From assembly GCA_900544635.1 (NCBI GenBank), contig UQVV01000009.1:1-17766 (forward strand): DNA of 17,766 nt. The letters run 5' to 3'. The stretch comes from an uncultured Cloacibacillus sp. Its GTDB lineage: Bacteria; Synergistota; Synergistia; Synergistales; Synergistaceae. The position numbers were made by a program, and so were the translations under genes. The notes under the pieces are model-generated. The model was not told the DNA's origin, made no database searches, and was given only the letters and a program-made list of their open reading frames with translations. Shown here piece after piece: positions 6,533 through 14,602 of this stretch; position 1 is the stretch's first letter; each line of letters opens with the position of its first letter.

Positions 6533-7090
6533 TCAGTTTCCCGAAGCGAGAGCAGCGAGCTCGTCGCGCAGGTTGTCGCGCAGCCAGAGGCCGACCTCCG
6601 GCGAGGCGAGCATCTCGCGGTCGCCGTCGAGCGCTTCGACTATCTCGTCGGTGTCGAGCAGAAATTCGCGCCCGTTCACAACGTGGCGGTACTTCCAGTG
6701 TACGAGCGGCGCGCCCATGACGAGCGTCATCATCGTCGAAGGCATGTCGCCGAGCGGCGGACGGTCGACGCAGCTCAGGCTGAAGGTCGCCGTCACCGTC
6801 GTACCGACGCCGACCGTCGAGTCTATCGTCAGCGCGCCGCCGCAGAGCTCCGCCGACTGGCGCAGGAAGGGCAGCCCCATGCCGACGCGCCGCGTCGTCC
6901 GCGTCGTCGTGAAGGGGTCAGTCACCTTCGCGACGAACTCGGGGCTCATGCCGCGCCCGTTGTCCTTGACGGCGAAGAGAAGCAGATCCTTCTCCGCGCT
7001 CTCCTCTATCGTTATCTCGATTTCCGTAGCTCCGGCCCTCGTGCTGTTCTCCGCTATGTCGAGTACGTGCGCCGAAAGATCCTCAAGCAT
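6533..7090 (-). CDS. stand-alone GHKL (HATPase_c) ATP-binding protein
   Basis: The 185-residue soluble protein consists mainly of a histidine-kinase-type ATPase domain. Visible boxes are an N box with Asn15 in DIAENSTRAGA, G1 DNGRGM at 43-48, an F-like box DPFTTTR at 58-64, and G2 GMGLPF at 70-75. There is no dimerisation/phospho-acceptor domain and no sensor domain, so it is not an ordinary sensor kinase. Similar small ATPases act as anti-sigma or serine kinases, or sit beside NuoE/[FeFe]-hydrogenase genes in anaerobes. No partner gene is adjacent here. The tail (about 110-185) is a family-specific extension I cannot assign. The ribosome-binding site GGAGGAG is well placed. Transcription is divergent from the glycogen operon. 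Confidence 0.8.
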   Translation of the reverse strand: MLEDLSAHVLDIAENSTRAGATEIEITIEESAEKDLLLFAVKDNGRGMSPEFVAKVTDPFTTTRTTRRVGMGLPFLRQSAELCGGALTIDSTVGVGTTVTATFSLSCVDRPPLGDMPSTMMTLVMGAPLVHWKYRHVVNGREFLLDTDEIVEALDGDREMLASPEVGLWLRDNLRDELAALASGN

Positions 7091-7225
7091 CTGAAACTCC
7101 TCCTCGCCCGCCGCCGCGCGGCGGTATTTACAAATGATTTATACAATTCGCTCTTCTTAATAGTATAATCATATCATGATGTATCAGAGATTGTTATCAT
7201 CTGCAACCGAGGGGGCTCTTCTTTT
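7091..7225. promoter_or_regulatory. divergent intergenic region with glycogen-operon promoter
   Basis: This AT-rich spacer lies between the GHKL gene (minus) and the GH57-phosphorylase gene (plus). A perfect TATAAT is at 7164-7169 on the plus strand. The -35 region is weak (TACAAT at 7142-7147, 16-bp spacer), so an activator may be involved. GAGGGGG at 7209-7215 is the ribosome-binding site of the next gene. Confidence 0.5.
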
Positions 7226-10200
7226 TTGATAAACATCGGATTACACGGACATTTCTATCAGCCTCCGCGCGAGGACCCTTGGACGGGTTCCGTGCTCCGC
7301 GACCCGTCGGCGGAGCCGGCGCACGACTGGAACGAGCGCGTATGCGCCGAGTGCTACACGCCCAACAGCTGCGCGAAGCTGCTCGACGCCGACGGCCGCA
7401 TCAGGGCCGTCTACAACAATTACTCGAAGCTGAGCTTCGACTTCGGGCCGACGCTCCACAGGTGGCTCGAGGGTAATTATCCGACGCTCAACGGAATCAT
7501 CATCAATTCAGGCGAACGGGCTATGGCCCAGGCCTACAACCACATAATCATGCCTCTCGCGACGGAACGCGACAGGCTGACGCAGACCGTGTGGGGGGTC
7601 GAGGACTTCAAGTACCGCTACGGCCGCGAGCCTAAGGGCATGTGGCTGCCCGAGTGCGCCGTCGATACGCCGACGCTCGAGACGCTCGCCTCGTGCGGTA
7701 TCGAGTACGTTATACTCGCGCCGTCGCAGTGCAGGGCCGTCGTGACTGAGTCCGGCGCGGCAGAAACGCCGGGCGGGGCGAACTTAGACGTGACGCGCCC
7801 GTACCGCTGCGAGCTTCCGTCTGGACGCGCGATGACGGTACTCTTCTACCACGCCGGCATAGCGCGCGACATAGCCTTCGGCGGCCTGCTCGACAACGGC
7901 GACGCCTTCAAGGAAGCGATGCTTAACGCCGCCGTCGAGGGAGAGGACCGCATCCTGATAACGGCGACCGACGGCGAAAGCTACGGGCATCACCACAAAT
8001 TCGGGGAGATGGCGCTCGCGCGCCTCTTCGAGCTGACGGACGCCGACGTCCGCGTCGCGACGCCGGCGCTCGACGAATTCCTCGAGAAGCATCCGCCCGA
8101 GGCGAGATGCGTAATAGTCGAGAATTCTTCGTGGTCCTGCGCCCACGGCGTGGAGCGCTGGCGCTCGGACTGCGGCTGCCACACCGGCGGAGGAGAGGGC
8201 TGGAACCAGAAATGGCGCGGCCCGATGCGCGAGGCCTTCGACGCTCTCGCGGCTGCGGTCGACGAGCTGTACGAGACGGAGGTTTCAAGATACGGCGACC
8301 CGTGGCGGCTGCGCAACGAAGCGATAGAGCTTTACAAATGCGGCCTGCCGCTGACCGACGAGGAAATACGCGAGTACAGGAAGTCGTTCTTCGCGGAGCG
8401 GTTCAGCGGCATCACGGACGCCTCCGCGCGCATGCTCTCGTCGCTCGTCGAGATGCAGCGCATGCGCATGTTCATGTACACCTCGTGCGCCTGGTTCTTC
8501 AGCGACGTTTCGGGCGTCGAGGCGCGCCAGATGCTCTCCTACGCGCTGCGCGCCGCGGAGATAGCGGAAGAGGTTTCGGGACGCAAAGACTACATCGCCC
8601 CGCTTATGGAAAATCTCAAAAAAGCGAAGGGCAACACGAAGGATTATCCCGACGCGGCTTCGGTCGTAACGAAGTGCGTCGCGCCGCACGCGCAGCTTGA
8701 GGAGCTTGCGGCGGAGGAAGAAGAAACGGATAGATTGGAGAAGATGAACGAAATGAGATACGGAAACAACCTCGCGGCCTCGCTGCTCGAATCGCTGGAC
8801 AGCGACCCCGCCTTCAGGAACACGGCCTATTTCTCGATGGAGATAGCGCTGAAGCCGGAGATACCGACATACTCGGGCGGCCTCGGCGTCCTCGCGGGCG
8901 ACATCCTGAAGAGCGGCGCGGACATGGGCGTCCCGATGGTCGGCATCACGCTGCTCTATAAAAAAGGCTACTTCGCGCAGAAGATAGACAAGAACGGACG
9001 CCAGACGGAATACCCCGTGGACTGGAACCCGCGCGACTTCATGACGCAGCTTCCGAACCGCGTCACCGTGACGATGAACCACAGGCCCGTCACCGTCGGC
9101 GTGTGGACCTACACGCTCGTCGGCCAGTCGGGGCACAAGCTTCCGATTCTCTTCCTCGACACGGACCTCCCAGAGAACACGCCCGAGGACCGTCAGTTCA
9201 CGGCGGAGCTCTACGGCGGCGACAACCGCTACCGCCTCTGCCAGGAGCTGATACTCGGCATCGGCGGCCTGCGCATACTGCGCGACCTCGGCTTCCGCAA
9301 CATCAGGACCTTCCACCTCAACGAGGGCCACGCCGGCTTCCTCACGCTCGAGCTGCTGCGCGAGCAGGGCTACGGCGACATCGAGAAGGTTAAGAGCCAG
9401 GTCATCTTCACGACGCACACGCCCGTCGCCGCGGGACACGACTTTTTCTCCTACGACCTCATAAACGAGGTGCTCGAAGGCAACTTCGGCCAGATACTGC
9501 GCCAGCACATCGGCGGCAGCGGCCTTTCGATGACGGACCTCGCGCTCAAGTTCAGCCGCTACGTCAACGGCGTCTCGCACAAGCACGCGATGGTCAGCCG
9601 CGAGATGTTCGGCGACCAGTCGATAGACTGGATAACGAACGGCGTCCACTCGACGACGTGGACCTCGCCGTCGTTCGCGCGCGTCTACGACCGCCACATC
9701 CCGGGCTGGGGCAACGACCCGTCGCGCCTGATGCAGGCCCTGCACATTCCCGACGACGAGATATGGAACGCGCACCAGTCGGCGAAGATGAAGCTGCTCG
9801 CCTTCGTCCTCGAAGAGACTGGCATCGAGCTCGACCCCGACGTGCTGACGATAGGCTTCGCGCGCCGCGCCGCAACCTACAAGCGCGCCGACCTCGTTTT
9901 CTCTGACGTCAAGCGCCTCGTAGAGATAGCGGGCGGCAAGGTGCAGTTCATCTTCTCGGGCAAGGCGCATCCGCACGACGAGCCCGGCAAGGACATGCTC
10001 CAGCACATCAACCGCGTCTCGAAGGAGCTCGGAGCGAAGCTCCCCGTCGTCTTCATCGAGAACTACAACATGGGCCCCGCAAAGCTCATAACCTCGGGCG
10101 TAGACCTCTGGCTCAACACCCCGGTGCGCCCGCGCGAAGCCTCCGGCACGAGCGGAATGAAGTGCGTCCACAACGGCGTCATGAACTTCTCCGTGCTCGA

Positions 10201-10480
10201 CGGCTGGTGGATAGAGGGCTGCATCGAGGGCAGGACCGGCTGGGCGATAGGCCCCGAGCCGACGGAGAACGGCCTCGTCGAGTACAACGAAGCCGAGGAC
10301 GCCGTCGACCTCTACAACAAGCTCGAACAGAAGATAATCCCGACCTACTACGAGAACCGCAAGGAATGGATCAAGATGATGAAGCTCGCGATCGCAATCA
10401 ACGCAAGCTATTTCAATACGCATAGGGTGGTGCATGAATACTGTGAAAAAGCCTATGGTACTGTTTTCCGCGGACACTAA
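7226..10480 (+). CDS. GH57/DUF3536 glycoside hydrolase fused to alpha-glucan phosphorylase
   Basis: This is a 1084-residue cytoplasmic fusion. Residues 1 to about 290 are a GH57 barrel: HGHFYQPPRE at the N-terminus, WLPEC with Glu143 as likely nucleophile, and TDGESYGH with Asp249 as likely acid/base by analogy with GH57 branching and glucanotransferase enzymes. Residues about 290-500 resemble the DUF3536 region that normally follows that barrel. From about 512 to the end is a short-type (TIGR02094-like) glycogen/alpha-glucan phosphorylase, AYFSMEIAL through to EASGTSGMK, with Lys979 as pyridoxal-phosphate lysine. The phosphorylase half should release glucose-1-phosphate; the GH57 half may cleave or rearrange alpha-1,4/1,6 links. 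The start is TTG, since no in-frame ATG precedes the HGHFYQPP motif and GAGGGGG lies about 10 nt upstream. It is the first gene before glgA, with a 47-nt overlap. Internal Met507 opens the phosphorylase half but has a poorly spaced SD. Confidence 0.88.
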   Translation: MINIGLHGHFYQPPREDPWTGSVLRDPSAEPAHDWNERVCAECYTPNSCAKLLDADGRIRAVYNNYSKLSFDFGPTLHRWLEGNYPTLNGIIINSGERAMAQAYNHIIMPLATERDRLTQTVWGVEDFKYRYGREPKGMWLPECAVDTPTLETLASCGIEYVILAPSQCRAVVTESGAAETPGGANLDVTRPYRCELPSGRAMTVLFYHAGIARDIAFGGLLDNGDAFKEAMLNAAVEGEDRILITATDGESYGHHHKFGEMALARLFELTDADVRVATPALDEFLEKHPPEARCVIVENSSWSCAHGVERWRSDCGCHTGGGEGWNQKWRGPMREAFDALAAAVDELYETEVSRYGDPWRLRNEAIELYKCGLPLTDEEIREYRKSFFAERFSGITDASARMLSSLVEMQRMRMFMYTSCAWFFSDVSGVEARQMLSYALRAAEIAEEVSGRKDYIAPLMENLKKAKGNTKDYPDAASVVTKCVAPHAQLEELAAEEEETDRLEKMNEMRYGNNLAASLLESLDSDPAFRNTAYFSMEIALKPEIPTYSGGLGVLAGDILKSGADMGVPMVGITLLYKKGYFAQKIDKNGRQTEYPVDWNPRDFMTQLPNRVTVTMNHRPVTVGVWTYTLVGQSGHKLPILFLDTDLPENTPEDRQFTAELYGGDNRYRLCQELILGIGGLRILRDLGFRNIRTFHLNEGHAGFLTLELLREQGYGDIEKVKSQVIFTTHTPVAAGHDFFSYDLINEVLEGNFGQILRQHIGGSGLSMTDLALKFSRYVNGVSHKHAMVSREMFGDQSIDWITNGVHSTTWTSPSFARVYDRHIPGWGNDPSRLMQALHIPDDEIWNAHQSAKMKLLAFVLEETGIELDPDVLTIGFARRAATYKRADLVFSDVKRLVEIAGGKVQFIFSGKAHPHDEPGKDMLQHINRVSKELGAKLPVVFIENYNMGPAKLITSGVDLWLNTPVRPREASGTSGMKCVHNGVMNFSVLDGWWIEGCIEGRTGWAIGPEPTENGLVEYNEAEDAVDLYNKLEQKIIPTYYENRKEWIKMMKLAIAINASYFNTHRVVHEYCEKAYGTVFRGH

Positions 10481-11957
10481 TAAAGAAATCCATCAGGAGA
10501 AGACGCCGCAGATAAAGGCGCTCCACGTCTCTCCGGAGTGCGCGCCGCTCTCGAAGAAGGGCGGCCTCGGCGACGTCGCGGGCGCGCTGCCGAAGGCGCT
10601 GCGCGGCGTCGGGATAGACGCGCGCGTGCTGACCCCCGCGTGGCCCGGCGTGCTCGACAAGGCGCGCGACATGGGCGCGCTGCCGCAGAGGCCGCTCGGC
10701 ACCGTGTCGGCGGCGATAAACTGGAAATCCGTCTCCGCGCGCGTATGGCGCGCGAGCGTCGCTGGGACGCCCGTCTACATCCTTGAGAACGACGAGCTTT
10801 ACTCGAACGAGGCGATATATCCAGACGTGCTCAACGCCGCGACGGCGGAGCCGATGCTCTTCCTCTCGTTCGCCGCGATGGAGCTCGAGCGCGCGGCGAA
10901 GTGGAAGCCCTACATAATCCACTCGCACGACTGGCCGACGGCGGCAGTCCCATCCGCGCTGCGCTGGCACAGGCACTACGCCGGAAACGCCGCCGACTAC
11001 GACACCGTCTACACGATACACAACATCGCCCACCAGGGGCTATTCTCCTACGACTGCCTCAACGGCTGTGGCTTCCGCCCCGACTCCTACTGGGGCACCT
11101 TCGAATTCTACGGACAGGTGAACCTCATGAAGGGCGCTGTCAACAACGCCGACGCTGTGACGACCGTCAGCCCGAGCTACTCGTGGGACATCCAGACGCG
11201 CGACGGAGGCTTCGGCCTCGACGGCGTGATGGCGGCGAACAAGCAGAAGCTCCACGGCATACTCAACGGCATCGACTACGACGTGTGGAACCCGCGCACC
11301 GACGCGCTCATCCCCGCGCACTACTGCGCCGACGACACAGAGGGCAAGAAGGGCTGCCGCCGCGCGCTGATGGAAAAATTCGGCTGGAACGACGACGGAC
11401 GCCCGCTCGTCATATTCGTCGGACGGCTCACCGAGCAGAAGGGCATCGACATCATGCTCGACGCGCTAGCGCGCTTCATGCCCGACAGGATATACGCGCT
11501 CATCATCGGCAGCGGCAGCGACATGTTCAACCGCCGCCTCGAGGACTTCCGCGCGGCCCACGCCGACAGCGTGCGCACCGTCACCGGCTTCAGCGAGGAG
11601 ACGGCGCACCTCGCCTACGCGGGCGGAGACATACTCGTCATGCCGTCGCTCTTCGAGCCCTGCGGCCTTTCGCAACTCATCGCCTTCGCCTACGGCACGA
11701 TACCGGTCGCGCGCGCGACGGGCGGCCTCGCCGACACCGTCATCGACGCGGACGGCTCGCCAGACGGCACGGGCTTCCTCTTCACCGACTACCGCATCGA
11801 CGAACTCGAACGCGCGCTCAACCGCGCGCTCGCCGCGAAGTACGACGCGGAGCGCTGGAGCAGAATAGTCCGCAGCGCTATGAAGAGCGACTTCTCGTGG
11901 AACGCCGCCGCCGCGGAGTACGCGGAGCTTTACAAAAAAGTATTAAAGTCAGAATAG
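10434..11957 (+). CDS. glgA: glycogen synthase (ADP-glucose, GT5)
   Basis: It transfers glucose from ADP-glucose to the growing alpha-1,4-glucan. The 507-residue protein has the two GT-B Rossmann domains. The N-terminal substrate motif is Lys41-Lys-Gly-Gly-Leu-Gly-Asp47 (KTGGL in Escherichia coli). The C-terminal catalytic signature is LFEPCGLSQL, with Glu408, followed by ATGGLADTV. The family core begins at about residue 28 (IKALHVSPE), so roughly 27 residues precede it. I keep the ATG at 10434 because AGGGTGG lies just before it; GTG 10443 and ATG 10455 are alternatives. The gene overlaps the end of the GH57-phosphorylase gene by 47 nt, which implies translational coupling of synthesis and breakdown enzymes. 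Confidence 0.96.
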   Translation: MNTVKKPMVLFSADTNKEIHQEKTPQIKALHVSPECAPLSKKGGLGDVAGALPKALRGVGIDARVLTPAWPGVLDKARDMGALPQRPLGTVSAAINWKSVSARVWRASVAGTPVYILENDELYSNEAIYPDVLNAATAEPMLFLSFAAMELERAAKWKPYIIHSHDWPTAAVPSALRWHRHYAGNAADYDTVYTIHNIAHQGLFSYDCLNGCGFRPDSYWGTFEFYGQVNLMKGAVNNADAVTTVSPSYSWDIQTRDGGFGLDGVMAANKQKLHGILNGIDYDVWNPRTDALIPAHYCADDTEGKKGCRRALMEKFGWNDDGRPLVIFVGRLTEQKGIDIMLDALARFMPDRIYALIIGSGSDMFNRRLEDFRAAHADSVRTVTGFSEETAHLAYAGGDILVMPSLFEPCGLSQLIAFAYGTIPVARATGGLADTVIDADGSPDGTGFLFTDYRIDELERALNRALAAKYDAERWSRIVRSAMKSDFSWNAAAAEYAELYKKVLKSE

Positions 11958-11998
11958 GGAGAATAAAGGCGGAGACTGACAAAACGCCTCTGCGGCGA

Positions 11999-12027
11999 TA
12001 GACGTATCGGGGCGGAACAATTATAAT
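11999..12027 (+). promoter_or_regulatory. promoter-like sequence for glgC
   Basis: In the 140-bp gap after glgA, TAGACG (11999-12004) and a perfect TATAAT (12022-12027) are 17 bp apart. This suggests glgC has its own promoter as well as read-through from glgA. Confidence 0.55.
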
Positions 12028-12097
12028 TAATGTCAGAGAGAAACAGAAAGTCAGTAATATATAACAGAATATCCTTAAAGAGAGGGAGGAATTTATC

Positions 12098-13399
12098 ATG
12101 ATCCACGGGAAATACGGACGCGTACTCGGCATGATCCTCGCAGGCGGTAAAGGCGAACGGCTTATGCCACTGACGCGCTACCGTGCAAAGCCGGCGGTGC
12201 CCTTCGCTGCGAAATACCGCATCATCGACTTCGCGCTCTCGAACATGGTAAACAGCGGTCTGTTTTCAATCTATTGCCTCATCCAGTTCAAAAGCCAGTC
12301 GCTCCATGAGCACATAGGCAAGGGCTGGCAGTTCGGCGACGCTCTTCGCGGCAGAGACTTCTTCATCAACGTAGTGCCGGCCCAGATGTGGGACGGCGAG
12401 CGCTGGTACGAGGGCACGGCCGACGCGATATTCCAGAACATGCATCTCGTGACGCTCTTCGACGCCGACCGCGTGTGCATCTTCGCGGCGGACCACATCT
12501 ACAAGATGGACGTCGAACAGATGCTCGCGTATCACATGGACAACAACGCCGACGTAACCGTCGCCGCGTACGTCGTCCCCTCCTCCGAGGCGAGCCAGTT
12601 CGGATGCATCGCCACCGACGAGACGGGACGCATCATAGATTTCGTCGAGAAACCCGCCGTTCCGCCGGAGATCCCCGGACGCCCCGGCTTCAGCTACGTT
12701 TCGATGGGCAACTACATCTTTGAGCGCGAGACGCTCGAAGAGTCCGTCCTCTCCGACAGCGAGCGAAAGGACAGCAAGCACGACTTCGGCCGCGACATAC
12801 TGCCGCGCCTCTTCGGCACGCACAAGCTCATGGCCTACGACTTCTCGACCAACGTGCTGCCCGGCGACGACAAGCCCTACTGGAAGGACGTAGGAAGCAT
12901 CAAGGCCTACTGGGAGGCGCACATGGACCTTCTGCGCCACGAGTCGCCGCTTTCGCTCTACAACCCGCAGTGGCCGATAAGAACGGTCTCCTACTCCGAC
13001 CCGCCTGGATTCACCTATCCCGACAAGGACCACTCCTGCTCGGTAGACGGATGCCTCCGCGCCGAAGCGAGCCGCGTCCTCGGAGCCTACGTGCGTAAGA
13101 GCGTCCTTTCGCGCAACTGCATAATCCACGCCGGCTCCGTCGTCGAGGAATGCATCATCGGACAGGGCGTCGAAATCGGCGAAGACTGCCGCCTGCGCCG
13201 CGTCATCGTCGACGCGCACAACAAAATCCCGGCCGGCACGTCGATAGGCTTCGACCCCGTCGCCGACGCCGAGCGCTACCACGTCGACCCCGCCTCGGGA
13301 ATCGTCGTCGTCGGCATGCCGCAGATACAGCTCCGCAAGGAGAAGAACGTCCCCGGAACGTACGACGCGCTCCAGAACGCTGAGGACCTCGGCTTCTAA
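12098..13399 (+). CDS. glgC: glucose-1-phosphate adenylyltransferase (ADP-glucose pyrophosphorylase)
   Basis: It makes ADP-glucose from ATP and glucose-1-phosphate, the committed step feeding GlgA. The 433 residues match GlgC size. The nucleotide loop GGKGERLMPLT is at 16-26, followed by RAKPAVPF (29-36), a region that contributes to allosteric activation in enterobacterial GlgC. FVEKP carries Lys185, the counterpart of the glucose-1-phosphate-binding Lys195 of E. coli. The C-terminus (about 300-400) is a left-handed beta-helix of hexapeptide-like repeats. The ribosome-binding site GGGAGGA precedes the ATG. It is downstream of glgA and closed by a strong terminator. No GlgD paralogue is present, so a homotetramer is likely. 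Confidence 0.97.
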   Translation: MIHGKYGRVLGMILAGGKGERLMPLTRYRAKPAVPFAAKYRIIDFALSNMVNSGLFSIYCLIQFKSQSLHEHIGKGWQFGDALRGRDFFINVVPAQMWDGERWYEGTADAIFQNMHLVTLFDADRVCIFAADHIYKMDVEQMLAYHMDNNADVTVAAYVVPSSEASQFGCIATDETGRIIDFVEKPAVPPEIPGRPGFSYVSMGNYIFERETLEESVLSDSERKDSKHDFGRDILPRLFGTHKLMAYDFSTNVLPGDDKPYWKDVGSIKAYWEAHMDLLRHESPLSLYNPQWPIRTVSYSDPPGFTYPDKDHSCSVDGCLRAEASRVLGAYVRKSVLSRNCIIHAGSVVEECIIGQGVEIGEDCRLRRVIVDAHNKIPAGTSIGFDPVADAERYHVDPASGIVVVGMPQIQLRKEKNVPGTYDALQNAEDLGF

Positions 13400-13423
13400 T
13401 TACGGACGAACGCATAACGCATG

Positions 13424-13452
13424 AAAAGCCCCGCGCTTCGCGGGGCTTTTTT
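13424..13452 (+). terminator. rho-independent terminator after glgC
   Basis: A perfect 12-bp stem (13424-13435 / 13439-13450) with a 3-nt loop ends in a run of six T. It is near-symmetrical (A run before, T run after) and could act in both directions. It closes the glycogen operon. Confidence 0.93.
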
Positions 13453-13454
13453 CG

Positions 13455-13484
13455 TTGACGCGCGCGCGGCGCGCACGCTAGAAT
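13455..13484 (+). promoter_or_regulatory. promoter for the zinc-ribbon membrane protein
   Basis: TTGACG (13455-13460) and TAGAAT (13479-13484) are separated by 18 bp of very GC-rich sequence. They sit immediately after the glgC terminator and 33 bp before the next start codon. Confidence 0.65.
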
Positions 13485-13517
13485 TTTTCGTGAAATTACC
13501 GGAAAGGGCTGAGCTTT

Positions 13518-14024
13518 ATGGCGAGATGCAGAAGATGCGGAACGATTTACAACGACGGCGCGCGCTACTGCCCGAAGTGCGGCGAGCCGGAGCGTGCGGA
13601 ACGCGGGCTGTTTCGCGCGCCGCGCCCTGATTCATCGCTCGGCGGAGAAAACGACGAAGGCACGCGGAAACGTCGCGACGGCTTCTTCTCTGTGCCTCTG
13701 CCGTTCGCCGTGCTCGTCGTCGGGATTTTGATGAACCCCGCCACAGCACAGTGGATTTTCAAGATTTATCTGCACGCCTCCGCAGCGCTCGGCCTCGACG
13801 CGTCTTCGCCCTCGCGCGCCGCGATATGGGCGATGAGCTACGCGCCGTCACTGTGCGGCATGTGCGCGGCCTGCGCCGTGCTCACCTCGTCGATGCGCCG
13901 CCACAGGGGAAGCCGCCTTCTGCGCTTCGCGGCGGTCGTGATTTTCATGCTCACGCTGATTTCGCTCGTCTCTACGCTCACGAACTCGCTTTCCTATATT
14001 TCAAGCGCCGCACTTAAGTTTTAG
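13518..14024 (+). CDS. zinc-ribbon membrane protein of unknown function
   Basis: The 168-residue protein begins with a classic zinc ribbon (Cys4-x2-Cys7 and Cys18-Pro-Lys-Cys21). A polar, basic linker runs to about residue 55, then about three hydrophobic segments (about 57-75, 100-125, 133-158). The ribbon is expected in the cytoplasm. Small bacterial proteins of this layout are common and rarely characterised; I do not recognise a specific family. It is a single gene with its own promoter between two terminator/convergent boundaries. Its stop codon overlaps that of the convergent gene at 14021. Confidence 0.75.
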   Translation: MARCRRCGTIYNDGARYCPKCGEPERAERGLFRAPRPDSSLGGENDEGTRKRRDGFFSVPLPFAVLVVGILMNPATAQWIFKIYLHASAALGLDASSPSRAAIWAMSYAPSLCGMCAACAVLTSSMRRHRGSRLLRFAAVVIFMLTLISLVSTLTNSLSYISSAALKF

Positions 14025-14290
14025 TCCGCAGTCTCGTAAGTTTCGCCCGTCTCGCGCGCTTCGTCGGGCGCTACGATGAGCGCGCGGCTCATGTTTTCGA
14101 GGATGGTCTTCCCGCCCGCGCGATACCATGACGCGAGCCGCGCGGCGTCGCCGCTCTCGACGAGTTTCTTCATATCCGTGGGCCAGTCGGAGCGCTTCTC
14201 CTCGTTCAGAATGTCGAGCGCGACGTAGCCGCGCGCGATGACGACCGCGACGGAGCGCCGCCCTCTGTACTCTATCGTAACAAGCTTCAT
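14021..14290 (-). CDS. small protein resembling an isolated N-terminal domain of the fumarylacetoacetate hydrolase family
   Basis: About 89 residues. The opening MKLVTIEYRGRRSVAVV and the later DMKKLVESGDAARL resemble the small N-terminal domain that precedes the catalytic domain in FAH-family proteins. The catalytic metal-binding domain is absent on this strand: the ORF ends cleanly in TAA and the other strand is occupied by the zinc-ribbon gene. It may be a decayed remnant or a stand-alone domain. Three consecutive ATGs occur (14296, 14293, 14290). GGAGG at 14299-14303 is properly spaced only for the third, or perhaps the second, so I chose 14290. The family link is a weak pattern match. 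Confidence 0.5.
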   Translation of the reverse strand: MKLVTIEYRGRRSVAVVIARGYVALDILNEEKRSDWPTDMKKLVESGDAARLASWYRAGGKTILENMSRALIVAPDEARETGETYETAD

Positions 14291-14602
14291 CATCATAACC
14301 TCCGCAAAAATTTTCGATTCGCGCCATAATTATAGCGCGCGGCGCGGGCGCGCGTCTGCGCCGCGAAACTTCCGCCGTCTCCGCGCGTACGCGCCAGCGC
14401 CACAAGCCAGGGACAAAGGGGCCGAGCCGCTGCGGGCGCGGCGGTTTCACGGCGGCGCGCGGAGTTCTCGCCGGCGCCTCAAAGCCGCCGCTCTCACGCG
14501 AAGCTCGCGCCGCGGCGTATGCGCGATAGATTTCCCGCCGCTTGTTGACAAAGGCCCCGGCACGTAGTAATCTTCACTAAGTTGATAGAGAAGGTGATGT
14601 TT
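14291..14602. other. gene-free stretch between divergent genes
   Basis: About 310 bp, very GC-rich in the middle. It holds a TATAAT on the minus strand (14329-14334) about 40 nt before the FAH-like gene and, at the right end, the regulator promoter. Open frames here show no recognisable protein, and I see no RNA gene or repeat. Confidence 0.6.
14545..14573 (+). promoter_or_regulatory. near-consensus promoter of the Rrf2-isc operon
   Basis: A perfect -35 TTGACA (14545-14550), a 17-bp spacer and TAATCT (14568-14573) precede the regulator gene by about 30 nt. IscR-type regulators repress their own promoters, so the operator may overlap this element. I could not pick out a convincing palindrome. 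Confidence 0.75.

Noticed and set aside
8285..10477. 730-codon open frame opposite the phosphorylase
   Set aside because: Antisense shadow of a strongly conserved enzyme. The composition is typical of GC-rich antisense frames and no motif is seen.
8744..10480. Separate start for the phosphorylase half at internal ATG 8744 (Met507)
   Set aside because: The GGAG before it is only 3 nt away and the frame is continuous with the GH57 half, so I treat it as one fusion protein. A minor internal start cannot be excluded.
13461..13478. GC-alternating palindrome (GCGCGC...) as an operator
   Set aside because: It sits as the spacer of the promoter and is low-complexity; similar GC-alternating stretches occur elsewhere in the window.
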